Source: Devosia sp. A16
GTDB lineage: Bacteria; Pseudomonadota; Alphaproteobacteria; Rhizobiales; Devosiaceae
Direction of reading: 5' to 3'
NCBI RefSeq assembly: GCF_001402915.1
Contig: NZ_CP012945.1
Coordinates: 4,565,501-4,629,500, forward strand
DNA: 64,000 nt
Under the pieces are notes generated by a model that had not been told where the DNA came from, did no database searches, and saw only the letters and a list, made by a program, of their open reading frames with translations. Position numbers and translations under genes: made by a program. The stretch's first letter is position 1. The number at the start of each line of letters is the position of its first letter. Positions 1 to 15,510 of the stretch are shown in pieces.

Positions 1-2858
<2,858 letters not shown>

Positions 2859-2883
2859 TCGGCAGCTCTGTCAAAGAACGTCA

Positions 2884-2910
2884 AAAGGGCCCTACGGGGC
2901 CCTTTCTTTT
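2884..2910 (+). terminator. Rho-independent terminator of the rpoBC operon
   Basis: A perfect 9-bp stem (AAAGGGCCC / GGGCCCTTT) closes a TACG tetraloop and is followed by CTTTT. It begins 26 nt after the rpoC stop codon, so it should end the rpoBC transcript and separate it from the small gene that follows. Confidence 0.9.
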
Positions 2911-2973
2911 GCCCACCCCTTGCGCGAGGGCACGCGAACGGCCTTACTCAGTCAAGAATGAGGGGGGATGAGA

Positions 2974-3288
2974 ATGTTGCGGGTCGCGGTCGCTGTAGCC
3001 GCCATGCTGATGCCCACGATGGCATTCGCCAGCTGGATGCCGAACTGTTCGTTGTCGGCCGACAGGTCCACTCTCCAGGTCATCGCCTCCAATCCGAGTG
3101 ACAAGGCCTACTACTGCCAGGCCTGGTGCCGAATGAAGATCACCGGCGAGCGGGCAATCCAGAAATTCGATTGCACGTTCAATCTGGGCAAGAACGCCGC
3201 CAGCAGGGTGATGTGCAAGCAGGATGGTGGGACGGCTGGCCACTTCAGCGAAGTCTTGCCGACCAAGAGCACCTGTGTGCCGCGCTGA
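2974..3288 (+). CDS. Small exported cysteine-rich protein, unknown function
   Basis: Encodes about 104 residues. The N-terminus (MLRVAVAVAAMLMPTMAFA) is a clear Sec signal peptide with AFA as the probable cleavage site. The mature part is about 85 residues with six cysteines, which could form three disulfides in the periplasm. An in-frame ATG lies at 2968, but the purine-rich AGGGGGG (2961-2967) is directly beside it; the ATG at 2974 has a normal spacing of about 7 nt and gives a cleaner signal peptide, so I prefer it. I do not recognise the family. It stands alone after the rpoC terminator and converges on the YbjN-type gene. Confidence 0.7.
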   Translation: MLRVAVAVAAMLMPTMAFASWMPNCSLSADRSTLQVIASNPSDKAYYCQAWCRMKITGERAIQKFDCTFNLGKNAASRVMCKQDGGTAGHFSEVLPTKSTCVPR

Positions 3289-3340
3289 TGGGAGCTTCGG
3301 TGCGCAACCCGGTGGTGGAACGGCGGGTCGTCGGCCAAGC

Positions 3341-3817
3341 TCAGGGCGCCGGCTTGTATCCGACATACTCGGTGTACTGCTCCAGCAGCACCGACCAGAC
3401 GCCGAATGCGGCATCGAGGTTCTCGCGCGTGACCCCATACTCGAGGTTCACGTCATACTCGATCGCCGCGTCGAGGTCGGCATCTAGATAGGCGTTGCCG
3501 AACCGCTTGTCGCGGTTCCAGGCGTTGAGCGCGTCCATGGTCGGCTTGATGTCGGCGAAGCCGGCATAGAAGTTGATGTCCTCGCAGGCGGCATCGGCCG
3601 AGCAGTTCATGAAGAACACGTAGTAGGGCACGCCCTTGATGTTGCCGGCGATGCGCGGATTGCCGTCGCCCTGCGTCTCGAGGCTGGCCGAACCATAGCC
3701 GCGGGCGATGGTCACGATCTCGTCGACCTTCGAGCCGTCGACGATCGTCTGCGCCAGCGCCGGAGTTGCGGCGAGGGCGCCAAGTAGTACGGCGACCGAC
3801 AGGCGTGCCAGCTTCAT
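3341..3817 (-). CDS. YbjN domain-containing exported protein
   Basis: A 158-residue protein with a Sec signal peptide (MKLARLSVAVLLGALAATPA, cleavage probably after ALA). The mature part resembles the YbjN family, a fold related to type III secretion chaperones and sometimes labelled a sensory transduction regulator. The features supporting this are an alternating beta core (around GVPYYVFFMNC and DINFYAGF), the NAWNRDKRFGNAYLD segment typical of the family, and a C-terminal helix. Family members have no established biochemical activity. The gene is monocistronic, convergent with the small exported protein and divergent from the str operon. Confidence 0.75.
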   Translation of the reverse strand: MKLARLSVAVLLGALAATPALAQTIVDGSKVDEIVTIARGYGSASLETQGDGNPRIAGNIKGVPYYVFFMNCSADAACEDINFYAGFADIKPTMDALNAWNRDKRFGNAYLDADLDAAIEYDVNLEYGVTRENLDAAFGVWSVLLEQYTEYVGYKPAP

Positions 3818-4058
3818 CGAATGCTCCCAACTCGGCTTCGCTATCGCGCCGACTGTTACACCTTTGTCCCGAGCCGGCCAATGCGGGGCAGGGGAGCACT
3901 GGCCGATTCCCGAAAATCGAGGAAAACCGCATCGGCGATCTGGTGCCAGCCATGCGTCGGAGTCAGATTAGCCCTGCCTCCCGACCCCGTCCCGCCGTAG
4001 GATGGAAATTCCCCGGATTTCCGGCTACGTGAGCATCAGGTTCCGCTGCAAAGAATCC

Positions 4059-4087
4059 TTGACGGGGGGACTCACTGCCCATATAGA
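4059..4087 (+). promoter_or_regulatory. Sigma70-type promoter for the str operon (rpsL)
   Basis: TTGACG (4059-4064) and TATAGA (4082-4087) are separated by exactly 17 bp, close to the housekeeping consensus. Transcription would start near 4094, giving a leader of about 240 nt before rpsL. The rest of the 518-bp gap (3818-4335) shows no convincing gene; an open frame from 4240 that runs into rpsL is treated as leader. Confidence 0.7.
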
Positions 4088-4245
4088 GGCGCAACCTTAG
4101 CGGTCGGTCGTGAAGTTCACGCGGGTATCTGCCACCTTGTGCGGGCATCCAGGAACTTCAAACACATCGCCAAAGGCAAGAGACGACGACAAATCTTCGT
4201 GCGCATGAACGCCCGGCCAACGCTGGGTGGTCCGCTGCAATGAGA

Positions 4246-4280
4246 GGCGCCGCTGCCCCGTTAGGGGTGGAATTGGCGCC
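4246..4280 (+). promoter_or_regulatory. Leader hairpin upstream of rpsL
   Basis: An inverted pair GGCGCC (4246-4251) / GGCGCC (4275-4280) encloses a second stem CCCC-GTTA-GGGG (4256-4267). It lies 55 nt before the rpsL start and has no T-run, so it is more likely an mRNA structure than a terminator. A role in autoregulation is possible but not shown. Confidence 0.35.
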
Positions 4281-4335
4281 CTATTGGTTTGTCATCGTCT
4301 TTCGCAACGAACTTCGGACCGATGGAAAGAGCGCA

Positions 4336-4707
4336 ATGCCGACCATTAATCAGTTGATCCGCAAGCCTCGGGTATCCAAGCCCAAGCGGAACAAAGTACC
4401 GGCGATGGAAGCAAACCCGCAGAAGCGCGGCGTGTGCTCTCGCGTTTATACGACGACCCCGAAGAAGCCGAACTCGGCTCTCCGCAAGGTTGCGAAGGTT
4501 CGTCTGACGACTTCGCGTGAAGTCATTTCCTACATTCCCGGCGAAGGCCACAACCTGCAGGAACACTCCGTGGTGCTGATCCGCGGCGGCCGTGTTCGCG
4601 ACCTGCCGGGCGTTCGCTACCACGTGCTGCGCGGCGTTCTCGACACCCAGTCGGTGAAGGATCGCAAGCAGCGCCGTTCGAAGTACGGCGCGAAGCGGCC
4701 GAAGTAA
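4336..4707 (+). CDS. rpsL: 30S ribosomal protein S12
   Basis: A 123-residue protein of the decoding centre, first gene of the str operon. It starts at [12 protein letters not shown] behind GGAAAGA (4324-4330), the normal S12 N-terminus; the frame is open upstream, but that extension is unrelated to S12. The 43[10 protein letters not shown] stretch has the usual Lys43. In the second streptomycin-site loop, [12 protein letters not shown], position 88 (codon 4597-4599, CGC) is Arg where most bacteria have Lys. The neighbouring Asp89 is the residue methylthiolated by RimO in E. coli. The K88R equivalent causes streptomycin resistance in Mycobacterium tuberculosis. Confidence 0.98.
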   Translation: MPTINQLIRKPRVSKPKRNKVPAMEANPQKRGVCSRVYTTTPKKPNSALRKVAKVRLTTSREVISYIPGEGHNLQEHSVVLIRGGRVRDLPGVRYHVLRGVLDTQSVKDRKQRRSKYGAKRPK

Positions 4708-4719
4708 GGAGCATTCCAG

Positions 4720-5190
4720 ATGTCCCGTCGTCACTCCGCTGAGAAGCGCGAAGTCAACCCCGATCCGAAGTTCGGCGATCTCGTCGTCTCCAAGTTCATG
4801 AACTCGCTCATGAAGGACGGCAAGAAGTCGGCTGCCGAGTCCATCGTCTACGGCGCCTTCGACATCGTGCAGTCGAAGCTGAAGCAGGATCCGATCGGTG
4901 TGTTCCACACCGCGCTGGACAACATCCGCCCGGCCGTCGAAGTGCGTTCGCGCCGCGTCGGTGGTGCGACGTACCAGGTTCCGGTTGAGGTCCGTACCGA
5001 CCGTCAGCAGGCCCTGGCGATCCGCTGGCTCATCGAATCTGCCCGCAAGCGTGGCGAGCACACCATGAAGGAGCGCCTGTCGGGCGAGCTCATGGATGCC
5101 GTCAACGGCCGCGGTCAGGCTGTCAAGAAACGCGAAGACACGCACCGTATGGCTGACGCCAACCGTGCCTTCTCGCACTACCGCTGGTAA
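4720..5190 (+). CDS. rpsG: 30S ribosomal protein S7
   Basis: Primary binding protein of the 16S rRNA 3' major domain, at the head of the small subunit near the E site. The 156-residue length and the start [12 protein letters not shown] are typical of alphaproteobacterial S7. It follows rpsL by 12 nt with GGAG (4708-4711) as ribosome binding site, and precedes fusA by 17 nt, so the three are surely co-transcribed. In E. coli S7 is the translational autoregulator of this operon; I see no proven target here. Confidence 0.98.
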   Translation: MSRRHSAEKREVNPDPKFGDLVVSKFMNSLMKDGKKSAAESIVYGAFDIVQSKLKQDPIGVFHTALDNIRPAVEVRSRRVGGATYQVPVEVRTDRQQALAIRWLIESARKRGEHTMKERLSGELMDAVNGRGQAVKKREDTHRMADANRAFSHYRW

Positions 5191-5207
5191 ACGGAAGGCT
5201 CGCTCAG

Positions 5208-7298
<2,091 letters not shown>

Positions 7299-7310
7299 CA
7301 AGCAGACCAA

Positions 7311-7356
7311 GGCCGATCCGGGAACCAGAGCCACCACGGTTCACACCCGGATCGCC
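7311..7356 (+). promoter_or_regulatory. Hairpin in the fusA-tuf intergenic gap
   Basis: CGATCCGGG (7314-7322) pairs perfectly with CCCGGATCG (7346-7354). AACC/GGTT (7323-7326 / 7338-7341) extends the stem inward and GG/CC extends it outward with a bulge. No T-run follows, so it is not a standard terminator. It may be an mRNA stability or processing element allowing tuf to be expressed at a different level from fusA. Confidence 0.5.
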
Positions 7357-7423
7357 GAAAGCAGACAACGACAACTGAGATCCTAATGCCGGCAAGCCAA
7401 GCTGGCACCCAACGGAGAATACG

Positions 7424-8614
<1,191 letters not shown>

Positions 8615-8629
8615 GGCATGCAATGGCTG

Positions 8630-8665
8630 GCGCGGCGCGCCTTTAGCGCGCCGCGCTCCATTTTT
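8630..8665 (+). terminator. Strong hairpin terminator/attenuator between tuf and rpsJ
   Basis: A perfect 11-bp stem GCGCGGCGCGC (8630-8640) / GCGCGCCGCGC (8646-8656) with loop CTTTA is followed by TCCATTTTT. The T-run ends only 15 nt before the rpsJ start codon, so any rpsJ transcript of useful leader length must contain this hairpin. It can therefore act as a tuf terminator with read-through or as an S10-operon attenuator. Confidence 0.85.
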
Positions 8666-8680
8666 CGCTGGGAAAGCAAG

Positions 8681-8989
<309 letters not shown>

Positions 8990-9075
8990 GTGACTGAGTT
9001 TTCGCGCTGACCATCCAAAGGGTCCTCTTGGACACAATGACCCGGTCAAGCGCCAAAGAGAGAAGGTAACAACCG

Positions 9076-9780
9076 ATGCGTTCTGGTTTGATCGCACAGA
9101 AGCTGGGCATGACCCGCCTGTTCTTGGACGACGGCACCCACGTCCCCGTGACCGTGCTCGACCTCAAGAATTGCCAGGTGGTCGGCCAGCGCACGCAGGA
9201 GAAGGACGGCTACACCGCCCTCCAGCTCGGCGCGGGCACCGTCAAGGCGAAGAATGTCACCAAGGCTGAGCGTGGCCAGTTCGCCGTCGCCAAGGTCGAG
9301 CCCAAGCGGCAGGTAACAGAGTTTCGTGTCGATCCTGCGAACCTCATTGAAGTCGGCGCCACCATGCAGGCGGACCACTTCGTCGAGGGCCAGCTGGTCG
9401 ACGTGACCGGGACCTCGATCGGTAAGGGCTTCGCCGGCGGCATGAAGCGCTGGAACTTCGGCGGCCTGCGCGCCACGCACGGTGTGTCCGTGTCGCACCG
9501 CTCGCACGGCTCGACCGGCCAGCGTCAGGACCCCGGCAAGGTGTTCAAGGGCAAGAAGATGGCCGGCCACATGGGCGACCGTCGTGTCACCACCCAGAAC
9601 CTGAGGGTCGTGCGCACCGATGTGGAGCGCGGGCTGATCATGGTCGAGGGCGCTGTCCCGGGTGCCAAGGGCGCCTGGATCCAGATCAAGGACGCGGTCA
9701 AGAAGGCCGCTCCGAAGGGCGCAGCTGTGCCCGGTTCGTTCAAGGCGGCTGCAGCAGCCGTGGCCGAGGAGGCTAAATAA
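9076..9780 (+). CDS. rplC: 50S ribosomal protein L3
   Basis: Large-subunit assembly initiator protein binding the 23S rRNA 3' end, reaching towards the peptidyl transferase centre. The 234 residues include the core [15 protein letters not shown] and [15 protein letters not shown] with the Gln of TGQRQDPGK, the residue PrmB methylates in E. coli. An Ala/Lys-rich C-terminal tail ([12 protein letters not shown]) is the alphaproteobacterial form. GAGAAGG precedes the ATG, and its stop overlaps the rplD start by one base (TAATG). Confidence 0.97.
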   Translation: MRSGLIAQKLGMTRLFLDDGTHVPVTVLDLKNCQVVGQRTQEKDGYTALQLGAGTVKAKNVTKAERGQFAVAKVEPKRQVTEFRVDPANLIEVGATMQADHFVEGQLVDVTGTSIGKGFAGGMKRWNFGGLRATHGVSVSHRSHGSTGQRQDPGKVFKGKKMAGHMGDRRVTTQNLRVVRTDVERGLIMVEGAVPGAKGAWIQIKDAVKKAAPKGAAVPGSFKAAAAAVAEEAK

Positions 9781-10400
9781 TGGAACTCCAGGTCACCACT
9801 CTGGACGGTAAGGCCGACGGTTCGGTCACCCTGAAGGACGAGATCTTTGGTCTCGAAGTCCGTCAGGACATCCTGCACCGCATGGTTCGCTACCAGCAGC
9901 TCAAGGCGATGGCCGGCACCCACAAGGTGAAGCATCGCTCCGAGATCGCCTACACTTCGAAGAAATCGATCAAGCAGAAGGGCTCGGGCGGCGCTCGTCA
10001 CGGCGCCAAGTCTGCTCCGCAGTTCCGCGGCGGCGGCCGGGCCTTCGGTCCCGAGCCCCGTAGCCATGCGATCGAGCTGCCCAAGAAGGTCCGCGCCCTG
10101 GCGCTGAAGCATGCGCTTTCGGCCAAGGCCAAGGCTGGCGAACTGGTGGTCGTTCCGACCGTCGCCACCAAGGAGCCCAAGACCGCTCAGCTGGTCGCCA
10201 AGTTCGGCAAGCTGGAATGGTCGAGCGCTCTGATCATCGACGGCGCCGAGGTGGACAAGAATTTCGCCAGCGCCGCGCGCAACATTCCGCAGATCGACGT
10301 GCTGCCGGTGCAGGGGATCAATGTCGCTGACATTCTCCGTCGCCATAAGCTCGTTCTGACCAAAGCAGCGCTCGAAGCGCTCGAGGCCCGGTTCGCATGA
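9780..10400 (+). CDS. rplD: 50S ribosomal protein L4
   Basis: Assembly protein of the large subunit with a loop lining the exit tunnel; in E. coli it also autoregulates the S10 operon. The 206 residues contain the conserved loop around [21 protein letters not shown], whose tip contributes to the macrolide site. The start is fused to the rplC stop (TAATG) and the end overlaps rplW by 4 nt (ATGA), which implies translational coupling on both sides. Confidence 0.97.
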   Translation: MELQVTTLDGKADGSVTLKDEIFGLEVRQDILHRMVRYQQLKAMAGTHKVKHRSEIAYTSKKSIKQKGSGGARHGAKSAPQFRGGGRAFGPEPRSHAIELPKKVRALALKHALSAKAKAGELVVVPTVATKEPKTAQLVAKFGKLEWSSALIIDGAEVDKNFASAARNIPQIDVLPVQGINVADILRRHKLVLTKAALEALEARFA

Positions 10401-10690
10401 GCAAGTTCACCAACTACGACGTGATCCGTAACCCGGTCGTCACCGAGAAGTCGACGATGGCGTCCGAGCACAGCCAGGTCGTCTTCGACGTCGCGATCGA
10501 CGCCACCAAGGCCGATATCAAAGCCGCCGTCGAGGCGCTCTTCTCGGTCAAGGTCAAGGCCGTCAACACCCTGGTCCGCAAGGGCAAGGTGAAGCGTTTC
10601 CGGCAGGAACTTGGCACCCGCAAGGATGTCAAGAAGGCCGTTGTCACCCTGGCCGAAGGCCAGTCGATCGATATTTCGACCGGCATCTGA
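10397..10690 (+). CDS. rplW: 50S ribosomal protein L23
   Basis: A 97-residue protein at the tunnel exit, the docking site for trigger factor and SRP. The N-terminal [13 protein letters not shown] and C-terminal [17 protein letters not shown] segments are typical. Overlaps rplD by 4 nt and is followed by rplB after 14 nt with a GGGAGAGAGAAG ribosome binding site. Confidence 0.97.
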   Translation: MSKFTNYDVIRNPVVTEKSTMASEHSQVVFDVAIDATKADIKAAVEALFSVKVKAVNTLVRKGKVKRFRQELGTRKDVKKAVVTLAEGQSIDISTGI

Positions 10691-10704
10691 GGGGAGAGAG
10701 AAGA

Positions 10705-11544
10705 ATGGGTCTGAAAACTTACAATCCGACCTCCCCGGGCCGCCGTCAGCTCATCACGACCGATCGGTCGGAGCTGTGGAAGGGCAAGCCGGTAAAGGCG
10801 CTGACCGAAGGTCTGAACCAGTCCGGTGGTCGTAACAACGCCGGTCGCATCACGGCCTACCATCGGGGTGGCGGTCACAAGCGTTCGTACCGCGTGGTCG
10901 ATTTCCGCCGCGTGCGTTTCGAAGAGACGGCGACCGTCGAGCGGCTCGAGTATGATCCGAACCGCACCGCCTGGATCGCGCTGATCAAGTACGCGGACGG
11001 CGAGCTCGCCTACATCATCGCTCCGCAGCGTCTCGCTGCCGGCGACAAGGTGATCTCGACGCTCGGCACCGCCGACGTGAAGCCGGGCAATGCCATGCCG
11101 CTCGAGCGCATGCCGGTCGGCACCATCGTCCACAACGTCGAGATGAAGCCCCGCAAGGGCGGTCAGATCGCCCGTTCGGCCGGTGCCTACGCGCAGTATG
11201 TCGGCCGTGACGCCGGTTGGGCGATCCTTCGCCTCAACTCGGGCGAGCAGCGCCGGGTCCATGGCTCGTGCCTCGCCACTGTCGGCGCGGTGTCGAACCA
11301 GGATCACTCGAACACCTCGATCGGCAAGGCCGGTCGTAATCGCTGGCTCGGCCGCAAGCCGGTCAACCGCGGTGTGACCATGAACCCGGTCGATCACCCG
11401 CATGGTGGTGGTGAAGGCCGTACTTCCGGTGGCCGTCACCCGGTGACCCCGTGGGGCAAGCCGACCAAGGGTAAGAAGACCCGCAGCAACAAGTCGACGG
11501 ACAAGTTCATCGTCCGCTCGCGTCACGTGAAGAAGGGCCGCTAA
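10705..11544 (+). CDS. rplB: 50S ribosomal protein L2
   Basis: Core large-subunit protein required for subunit association and peptidyl transferase assembly. The 279 residues show the usual OB-fold and SH3-like domains, with the signature [16 protein letters not shown] containing the conserved histidine near the C-terminus. The basic tail [19 protein letters not shown] is typical. The rpsS gene starts 3 nt after its stop. Confidence 0.98.
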   Translation: MGLKTYNPTSPGRRQLITTDRSELWKGKPVKALTEGLNQSGGRNNAGRITAYHRGGGHKRSYRVVDFRRVRFEETATVERLEYDPNRTAWIALIKYADGELAYIIAPQRLAAGDKVISTLGTADVKPGNAMPLERMPVGTIVHNVEMKPRKGGQIARSAGAYAQYVGRDAGWAILRLNSGEQRRVHGSCLATVGAVSNQDHSNTSIGKAGRNRWLGRKPVNRGVTMNPVDHPHGGGEGRTSGGRHPVTPWGKPTKGKKTRSNKSTDKFIVRSRHVKKGR

Positions 11545-11547
11545 GCC

Positions 11548-11826
11548 ATGTCGCGTTCAGTCTGGAAAGGCCCGTTCGTCGACGGCTATCTGCTCAAGAA
11601 GGCAGAGACCAGCCGTGCGAGCGGCCGCAACGAAGTCATCAAGATCTGGAGCCGTCGTTCCACGATCCTGCCGCAGTTCGTCGGTCTCACCTTCGGCGTG
11701 CACAACGGCCACAAGCATGTGCCGGTGAACGTGCAGGAAGAGATGATCGGCCACAAGTTCGGCGAGTTCGCTCCGACCCGTACCTACTACGGTCACGCGG
11801 CCGACAAGAAGGCCAAGAGGAAGTAA
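11548..11826 (+). CDS. rpsS: 30S ribosomal protein S19
   Basis: A 92-residue head protein that forms a heterodimer with S13 and contacts the A-site tRNA. The start [16 protein letters not shown] and the core [18 protein letters not shown] are standard S19. Tightly packed between rplB (3 nt) and rplV (1 nt), in the canonical S10-operon order. Confidence 0.97.
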   Translation: MSRSVWKGPFVDGYLLKKAETSRASGRNEVIKIWSRRSTILPQFVGLTFGVHNGHKHVPVNVQEEMIGHKFGEFAPTRTYYGHAADKKAKRK

Positions 11827-11827
11827 C

Positions 11828-12207
11828 ATGGGCAAGCCGAAAACTCAGCGGTCGCTCAAGGACAACGAAGCCAAGGCGGTGCTCCGCATGCTTCGCACCT
11901 CGGGCATCAAGCTCAACCTCGTGGCTGCGTCGATCCGCGGCAAGAAGGTCGACAAGGCTCTCGCCGAGCTGACCTTCTCGCGCAAGCGCATCGCCGGCTC
12001 GGTCAAGAAGACGCTCGAGAGCGCCATCGCGAATGCCGAGAACAACCACGGTCTCGACCCGGACAGCCTGGTCGTCGCCGAGTGCTATGTCGGTGACTCG
12101 CTGGTCATGAAGCGCTTCATGGCCCGTGGCCGCGGCCACGCCGCCCGTATGGAGCGCCCGTTCTCGAACCTCACCATTGTGGTTCGCCAAGTTGAGGAGA
12201 CCGCATA

Positions 12208-12208
<1 letters not shown>
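11828..12208 (+). CDS. rplV: 50S ribosomal protein L22
   Basis: A 126-residue protein whose beta-hairpin lines the narrow part of the exit tunnel. The C-terminal half carries the conserved [19 protein letters not shown] hairpin, at the macrolide-resistance hot spot, with no obvious deletion. Its TAA stop shares a base with the rpsC ATG (TAATG). Confidence 0.97.
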
Positions 12209-12969
<761 letters not shown>

Positions 12970-12985
12970 GAAGGCATAGACAAAA

Positions 12986-13399
12986 ATGCTGCAACCAAAA
13001 CGTACCAAGTTCCGCAAGGCGCATAAGGGCCGCATCCATGGCAACGCCAAGGGTGGCACGGAGCTGGCTTTCGGTCAGTTCGGCCTGAAGTCCCAGGAGC
13101 CCGAGCGCGTCACGGCTCGCCAGATCGAAGCGGCTCGCCGCGCGATCACTCGCGAGATGAAGCGCGCCGGCCGCGTCTGGATCCGTGTCTTCCCGGACCT
13201 GCCGGTTTCCAAGAAGCCGACCGAAGTCCGCATGGGTAAGGGCAAGGGTTCGGTGGAATTCTGGGCGGCTCGCGTCAAGCCGGGTCGCATCCTGTTCGAA
13301 ATCGACGGCGTTCCCGAGGACGTCGCCAAGGAAGCTCTGCGCCTCGGCGCGATGAAGCTTCCGATCATCACGCGGGTCGTCACCCGCATCGCGGATTGA
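12986..13399 (+). CDS. rplP: 50S ribosomal protein L16
   Basis: A 137-residue protein that shapes the A-site tRNA elbow contact. The start [16 protein letters not shown] and the motif [19 protein letters not shown] are typical; the Arg near residue 81 is the RoxA hydroxylation site region in E. coli. The gene precedes rpmC in the usual order with only 5 nt between them. Confidence 0.97.
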   Translation: MLQPKRTKFRKAHKGRIHGNAKGGTELAFGQFGLKSQEPERVTARQIEAARRAITREMKRAGRVWIRVFPDLPVSKKPTEVRMGKGKGSVEFWAARVKPGRILFEIDGVPEDVAKEALRLGAMKLPIITRVVTRIAD

Positions 13400-13404
13400 T
13401 AGCC

Positions 13405-13635
13405 ATGGCCCGTGCACCCAAGAAGACGGAAGTGAAGAGCGGCGGTGCCGCCGATCTTCGCGGCAAGACCCCCGATGAGCTGAAGGATCAGCTGCTCGGC
13501 CTGAAGAAAGAGCAGTTCAACCTGCGGTTCCAGCGCGCTACCCAGCAGCTGGAGAAGCCGGCGCGGGTGCGTGAGGTCCGTCGCGAGATCGCGCGGGTCA
13601 AGACCGTGCTCGGCGAGAAAGCCGCGGCGAAGTAA
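13405..13635 (+). CDS. rpmC: 50S ribosomal protein L29
   Basis: A 76-residue two-helix protein near the tunnel exit. The body [21 protein letters not shown] and the helix [14 protein letters not shown] are standard; the short lysine-rich N-terminal stretch is a small extension. I chose the ATG at 13405. An in-frame TTG at 13396 overlaps the rplP stop but adds nothing conserved. There is no clear Shine-Dalgarno sequence, so coupling to rplP translation is likely. Confidence 0.94.
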   Translation: MARAPKKTEVKSGGAADLRGKTPDELKDQLLGLKKEQFNLRFQRATQQLEKPARVREVRREIARVKTVLGEKAAAK

Positions 13636-13645
13636 GGAGACCGAG

Positions 13646-13879
13646 ATGCCCAAGCGCGTACTGCAGGGGACCGTGGTCTCCGACACTAATGAAAAGACCG
13701 TGGTGGTGCGGGTCGACCGTTCCTTCACCCACCCGGTGATGAAGAAGACCGTTCGCCGGTCCAAGAAGTACCACGCTCACGACGAGGCCAATGCGGCCAA
13801 GGTCGGGGACGTCGTCTGGATCGAAGAGTCGGCGCCGATTTCGAAGAACAAGCGCTGGGTCCTTAAGCCCTCCGCGTAA
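13646..13879 (+). CDS. rpsQ: 30S ribosomal protein S17
   Basis: A 77-residue OB-fold protein binding helix 11 of 16S rRNA. The start [18 protein letters not shown] is standard and has AAGGAG (13634-13639) at correct spacing, so a longer frame reading through the end of rpmC is not used. The signature [19 protein letters not shown] is intact. A 58-nt gap follows before rplN. Confidence 0.97.
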   Translation: MPKRVLQGTVVSDTNEKTVVVRVDRSFTHPVMKKTVRRSKKYHAHDEANAAKVGDVVWIEESAPISKNKRWVLKPSA

Positions 13880-13937
13880 ACCGGAATTTAGGGCTCGCCG
13901 AGTAGGCAGACCCCGAAACTGAAGAAGGCATCAAGCC

Positions 13938-14306
13938 ATGATCCAGATGCAGTCCAATCTCGATGTAGCCGACAACTCCGGCGCGCGTCGTGTCATGTGC
14001 ATCAAGGTGCTCGGCGGCTCGCACCGCAAGTACGCCTCGGTGGGCGACATCATCGTCGTCTCGGTGAAGGATGCGATCCCCCGCGGTCGCGTCAAGAAGG
14101 GCCAGGTGATGAAGGCCGTTGTCGTGCGCACCGCGTTCCCGGTTCGCCGCACCGACGGCACCATCATCCGCTTCGACCGGAACGCGGCCGTGCTGATCAA
14201 CAACCAGGCCGAGCCGATCGGCACCCGTATCTTCGGGCCAGTGCCGCGCGAACTGCGCAGCAAGAACCACATGAAGATCATTTCGCTCGCGCCGGAGGTG
14301 TTGTGA
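13938..14306 (+). CDS. rplN: 50S ribosomal protein L14
   Basis: A 122-residue protein at the subunit interface, forming intersubunit bridges and the RsfS binding site. The start [17 protein letters not shown] and the C-terminal [24 protein letters not shown] are canonical. Its TGA overlaps the rplX ATG by one base. Confidence 0.98.
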   Translation: MIQMQSNLDVADNSGARRVMCIKVLGGSHRKYASVGDIIVVSVKDAIPRGRVKKGQVMKAVVVRTAFPVRRTDGTIIRFDRNAAVLINNQAEPIGTRIFGPVPRELRSKNHMKIISLAPEVL

Positions 14307-14620
14307 TGGCGTCCAAGATCAAGAAGGGCGACAAGGTCGTCGTTCTCGCCGGCAAGGACAAGGGCAAGACCGGGCAGGTGCTGCAGGTCATCCCGACTGA
14401 GACCCGCGCAGTAGTGCAGGGGCTCAATCTCGTCCGCCGCCACACCAAGCAGACCGCGAGCCAGGACGCGGGGATCTTCACCAAGGAAGCCCCGATTCAC
14501 CTGTCGAACCTCGCGATCGCCGATGCGAACGGCAAGCCGTCGCGCGTCGGGTTCAAGATCAACGCCGACGGCACCAAGGTGCGCGTCGCCAAGTCGACCG
14601 GGGACACGATCGATGGCTGA
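14306..14620 (+). CDS. rplX: 50S ribosomal protein L24
   Basis: A 104-residue assembly-initiator protein. The KOW motif is visible at [20 protein letters not shown] near the N-terminus, followed by [13 protein letters not shown]. It begins with ATG overlapping the rplN stop, with GGAGG upstream, and ends inside the first codons of rplE (8-nt overlap). The longer frame reaching back into rplN is rejected because it is not L24-like. Confidence 0.97.
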   Translation: MASKIKKGDKVVVLAGKDKGKTGQVLQVIPTETRAVVQGLNLVRRHTKQTASQDAGIFTKEAPIHLSNLAIADANGKPSRVGFKINADGTKVRVAKSTGDTIDG

Positions 14621-15170
14621 CACCGTCTATATCCCGCGTCTCCGTACCCAGTACGACGAGACCATCAAGCCGAACCTGATCAAGGAGTTCGGTTACAAGA
14701 ACGTCATGCAGGCGCCCAAGCTCGACAAGATCGTGCTGAACATCGGCGTCGGCGAGGCGGTCAACGACACCAAGAAGGTGAAGTCGGCGGCTGCCGATCT
14801 CGAGAAGATCGCCGGTCAGAAGCCCGTCATCACCCATGCGCGCAAGTCGATCGCCGGCTTCAAGGTCCGCGAAGAGATGCCGCTCGGCGTCAAGGTGACG
14901 CTCCGCAAGGCGCGCATGTACGAGTTCCTCGACCGCCTGGTGAATATCGCGCTGCCGCGTGTTCGCGACTTCCGCGGCCTGAACCCGAACTCCTTCGATG
15001 GTCGTGGCAACTATGCCATGGGCATCAAGGAACACATCATCTTCCCCGAGATCAACTTCGATCAGATCGATCAGACCTGGGGCATGGACATCATCGTGTG
15101 CACCACGGCGCGCACCGACGACGAAGCCCGGGCGCTGCTCAAGGCTTTCAATTTCCCCTTCCGGCAGTAA
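14613..15170 (+). CDS. rplE: 50S ribosomal protein L5
   Basis: A 185-residue 5S rRNA-binding protein that contacts P-site tRNA and S13. The start [16 protein letters not shown] lies within the end of rplX; later motifs such as [34 protein letters not shown] and [18 protein letters not shown] are characteristic. Translation is probably coupled to rplX because of the 8-nt overlap. Confidence 0.98.
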   Translation: MADTVYIPRLRTQYDETIKPNLIKEFGYKNVMQAPKLDKIVLNIGVGEAVNDTKKVKSAAADLEKIAGQKPVITHARKSIAGFKVREEMPLGVKVTLRKARMYEFLDRLVNIALPRVRDFRGLNPNSFDGRGNYAMGIKEHIIFPEINFDQIDQTWGMDIIVCTTARTDDEARALLKAFNFPFRQ

Positions 15171-15191
15171 CGGAAGAGAGAAGGACGAGAC

Positions 15192-15497
15192 ATGGCAAAG
15201 ACCAGCTCCATCGAAAAGAACAACAAGCGCAAGCGCCTCGCCAAGCAGCTGGGTCCCAAGCGGGCCAAGCTCAAGGCGATCGTGATGAACCAGACCGTTT
15301 CGCTCGAGGAGCGCTTCGCAGCGCAGCTCAAGCTCGCCGCGCTGCCGCGGAACTCGGCTGAGAACCGCATTCACAACCGCTGCGAAGTCACCGGCCGTCC
15401 GCGTGGCTACTACCGCAAGCTCAAGATGAGCCGTATCGCTCTGCGCGAGCTGGGCAGCCTCGGGCTGATCCCGGGCATGGTCAAGTCGAGCTGGTAA
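15192..15497 (+). CDS. rpsN: 30S ribosomal protein S14
   Basis: A 101-residue head protein. It is the long, zinc-independent form: the CXXC pairs of the short form are absent, and the conserved end [19 protein letters not shown] is present. GAGAAGGACGAGAC precedes the ATG. Located between rplE and rpsH as usual in the spc operon. Confidence 0.97.
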   Translation: MAKTSSIEKNNKRKRLAKQLGPKRAKLKAIVMNQTVSLEERFAAQLKLAALPRNSAENRIHNRCEVTGRPRGYYRKLKMSRIALRELGSLGLIPGMVKSSW

Positions 15498-15510
15498 GGA
15501 GAAGACGACA

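Noticed and set aside
4240-4335. In-frame N-terminal extension of rpsL by 32 codons
   Set aside because: S12 begins at MPTINQL in all bacteria, and a proper ribosome binding site precedes 4336. The upstream part overlaps a leader hairpin and is not S12-like.
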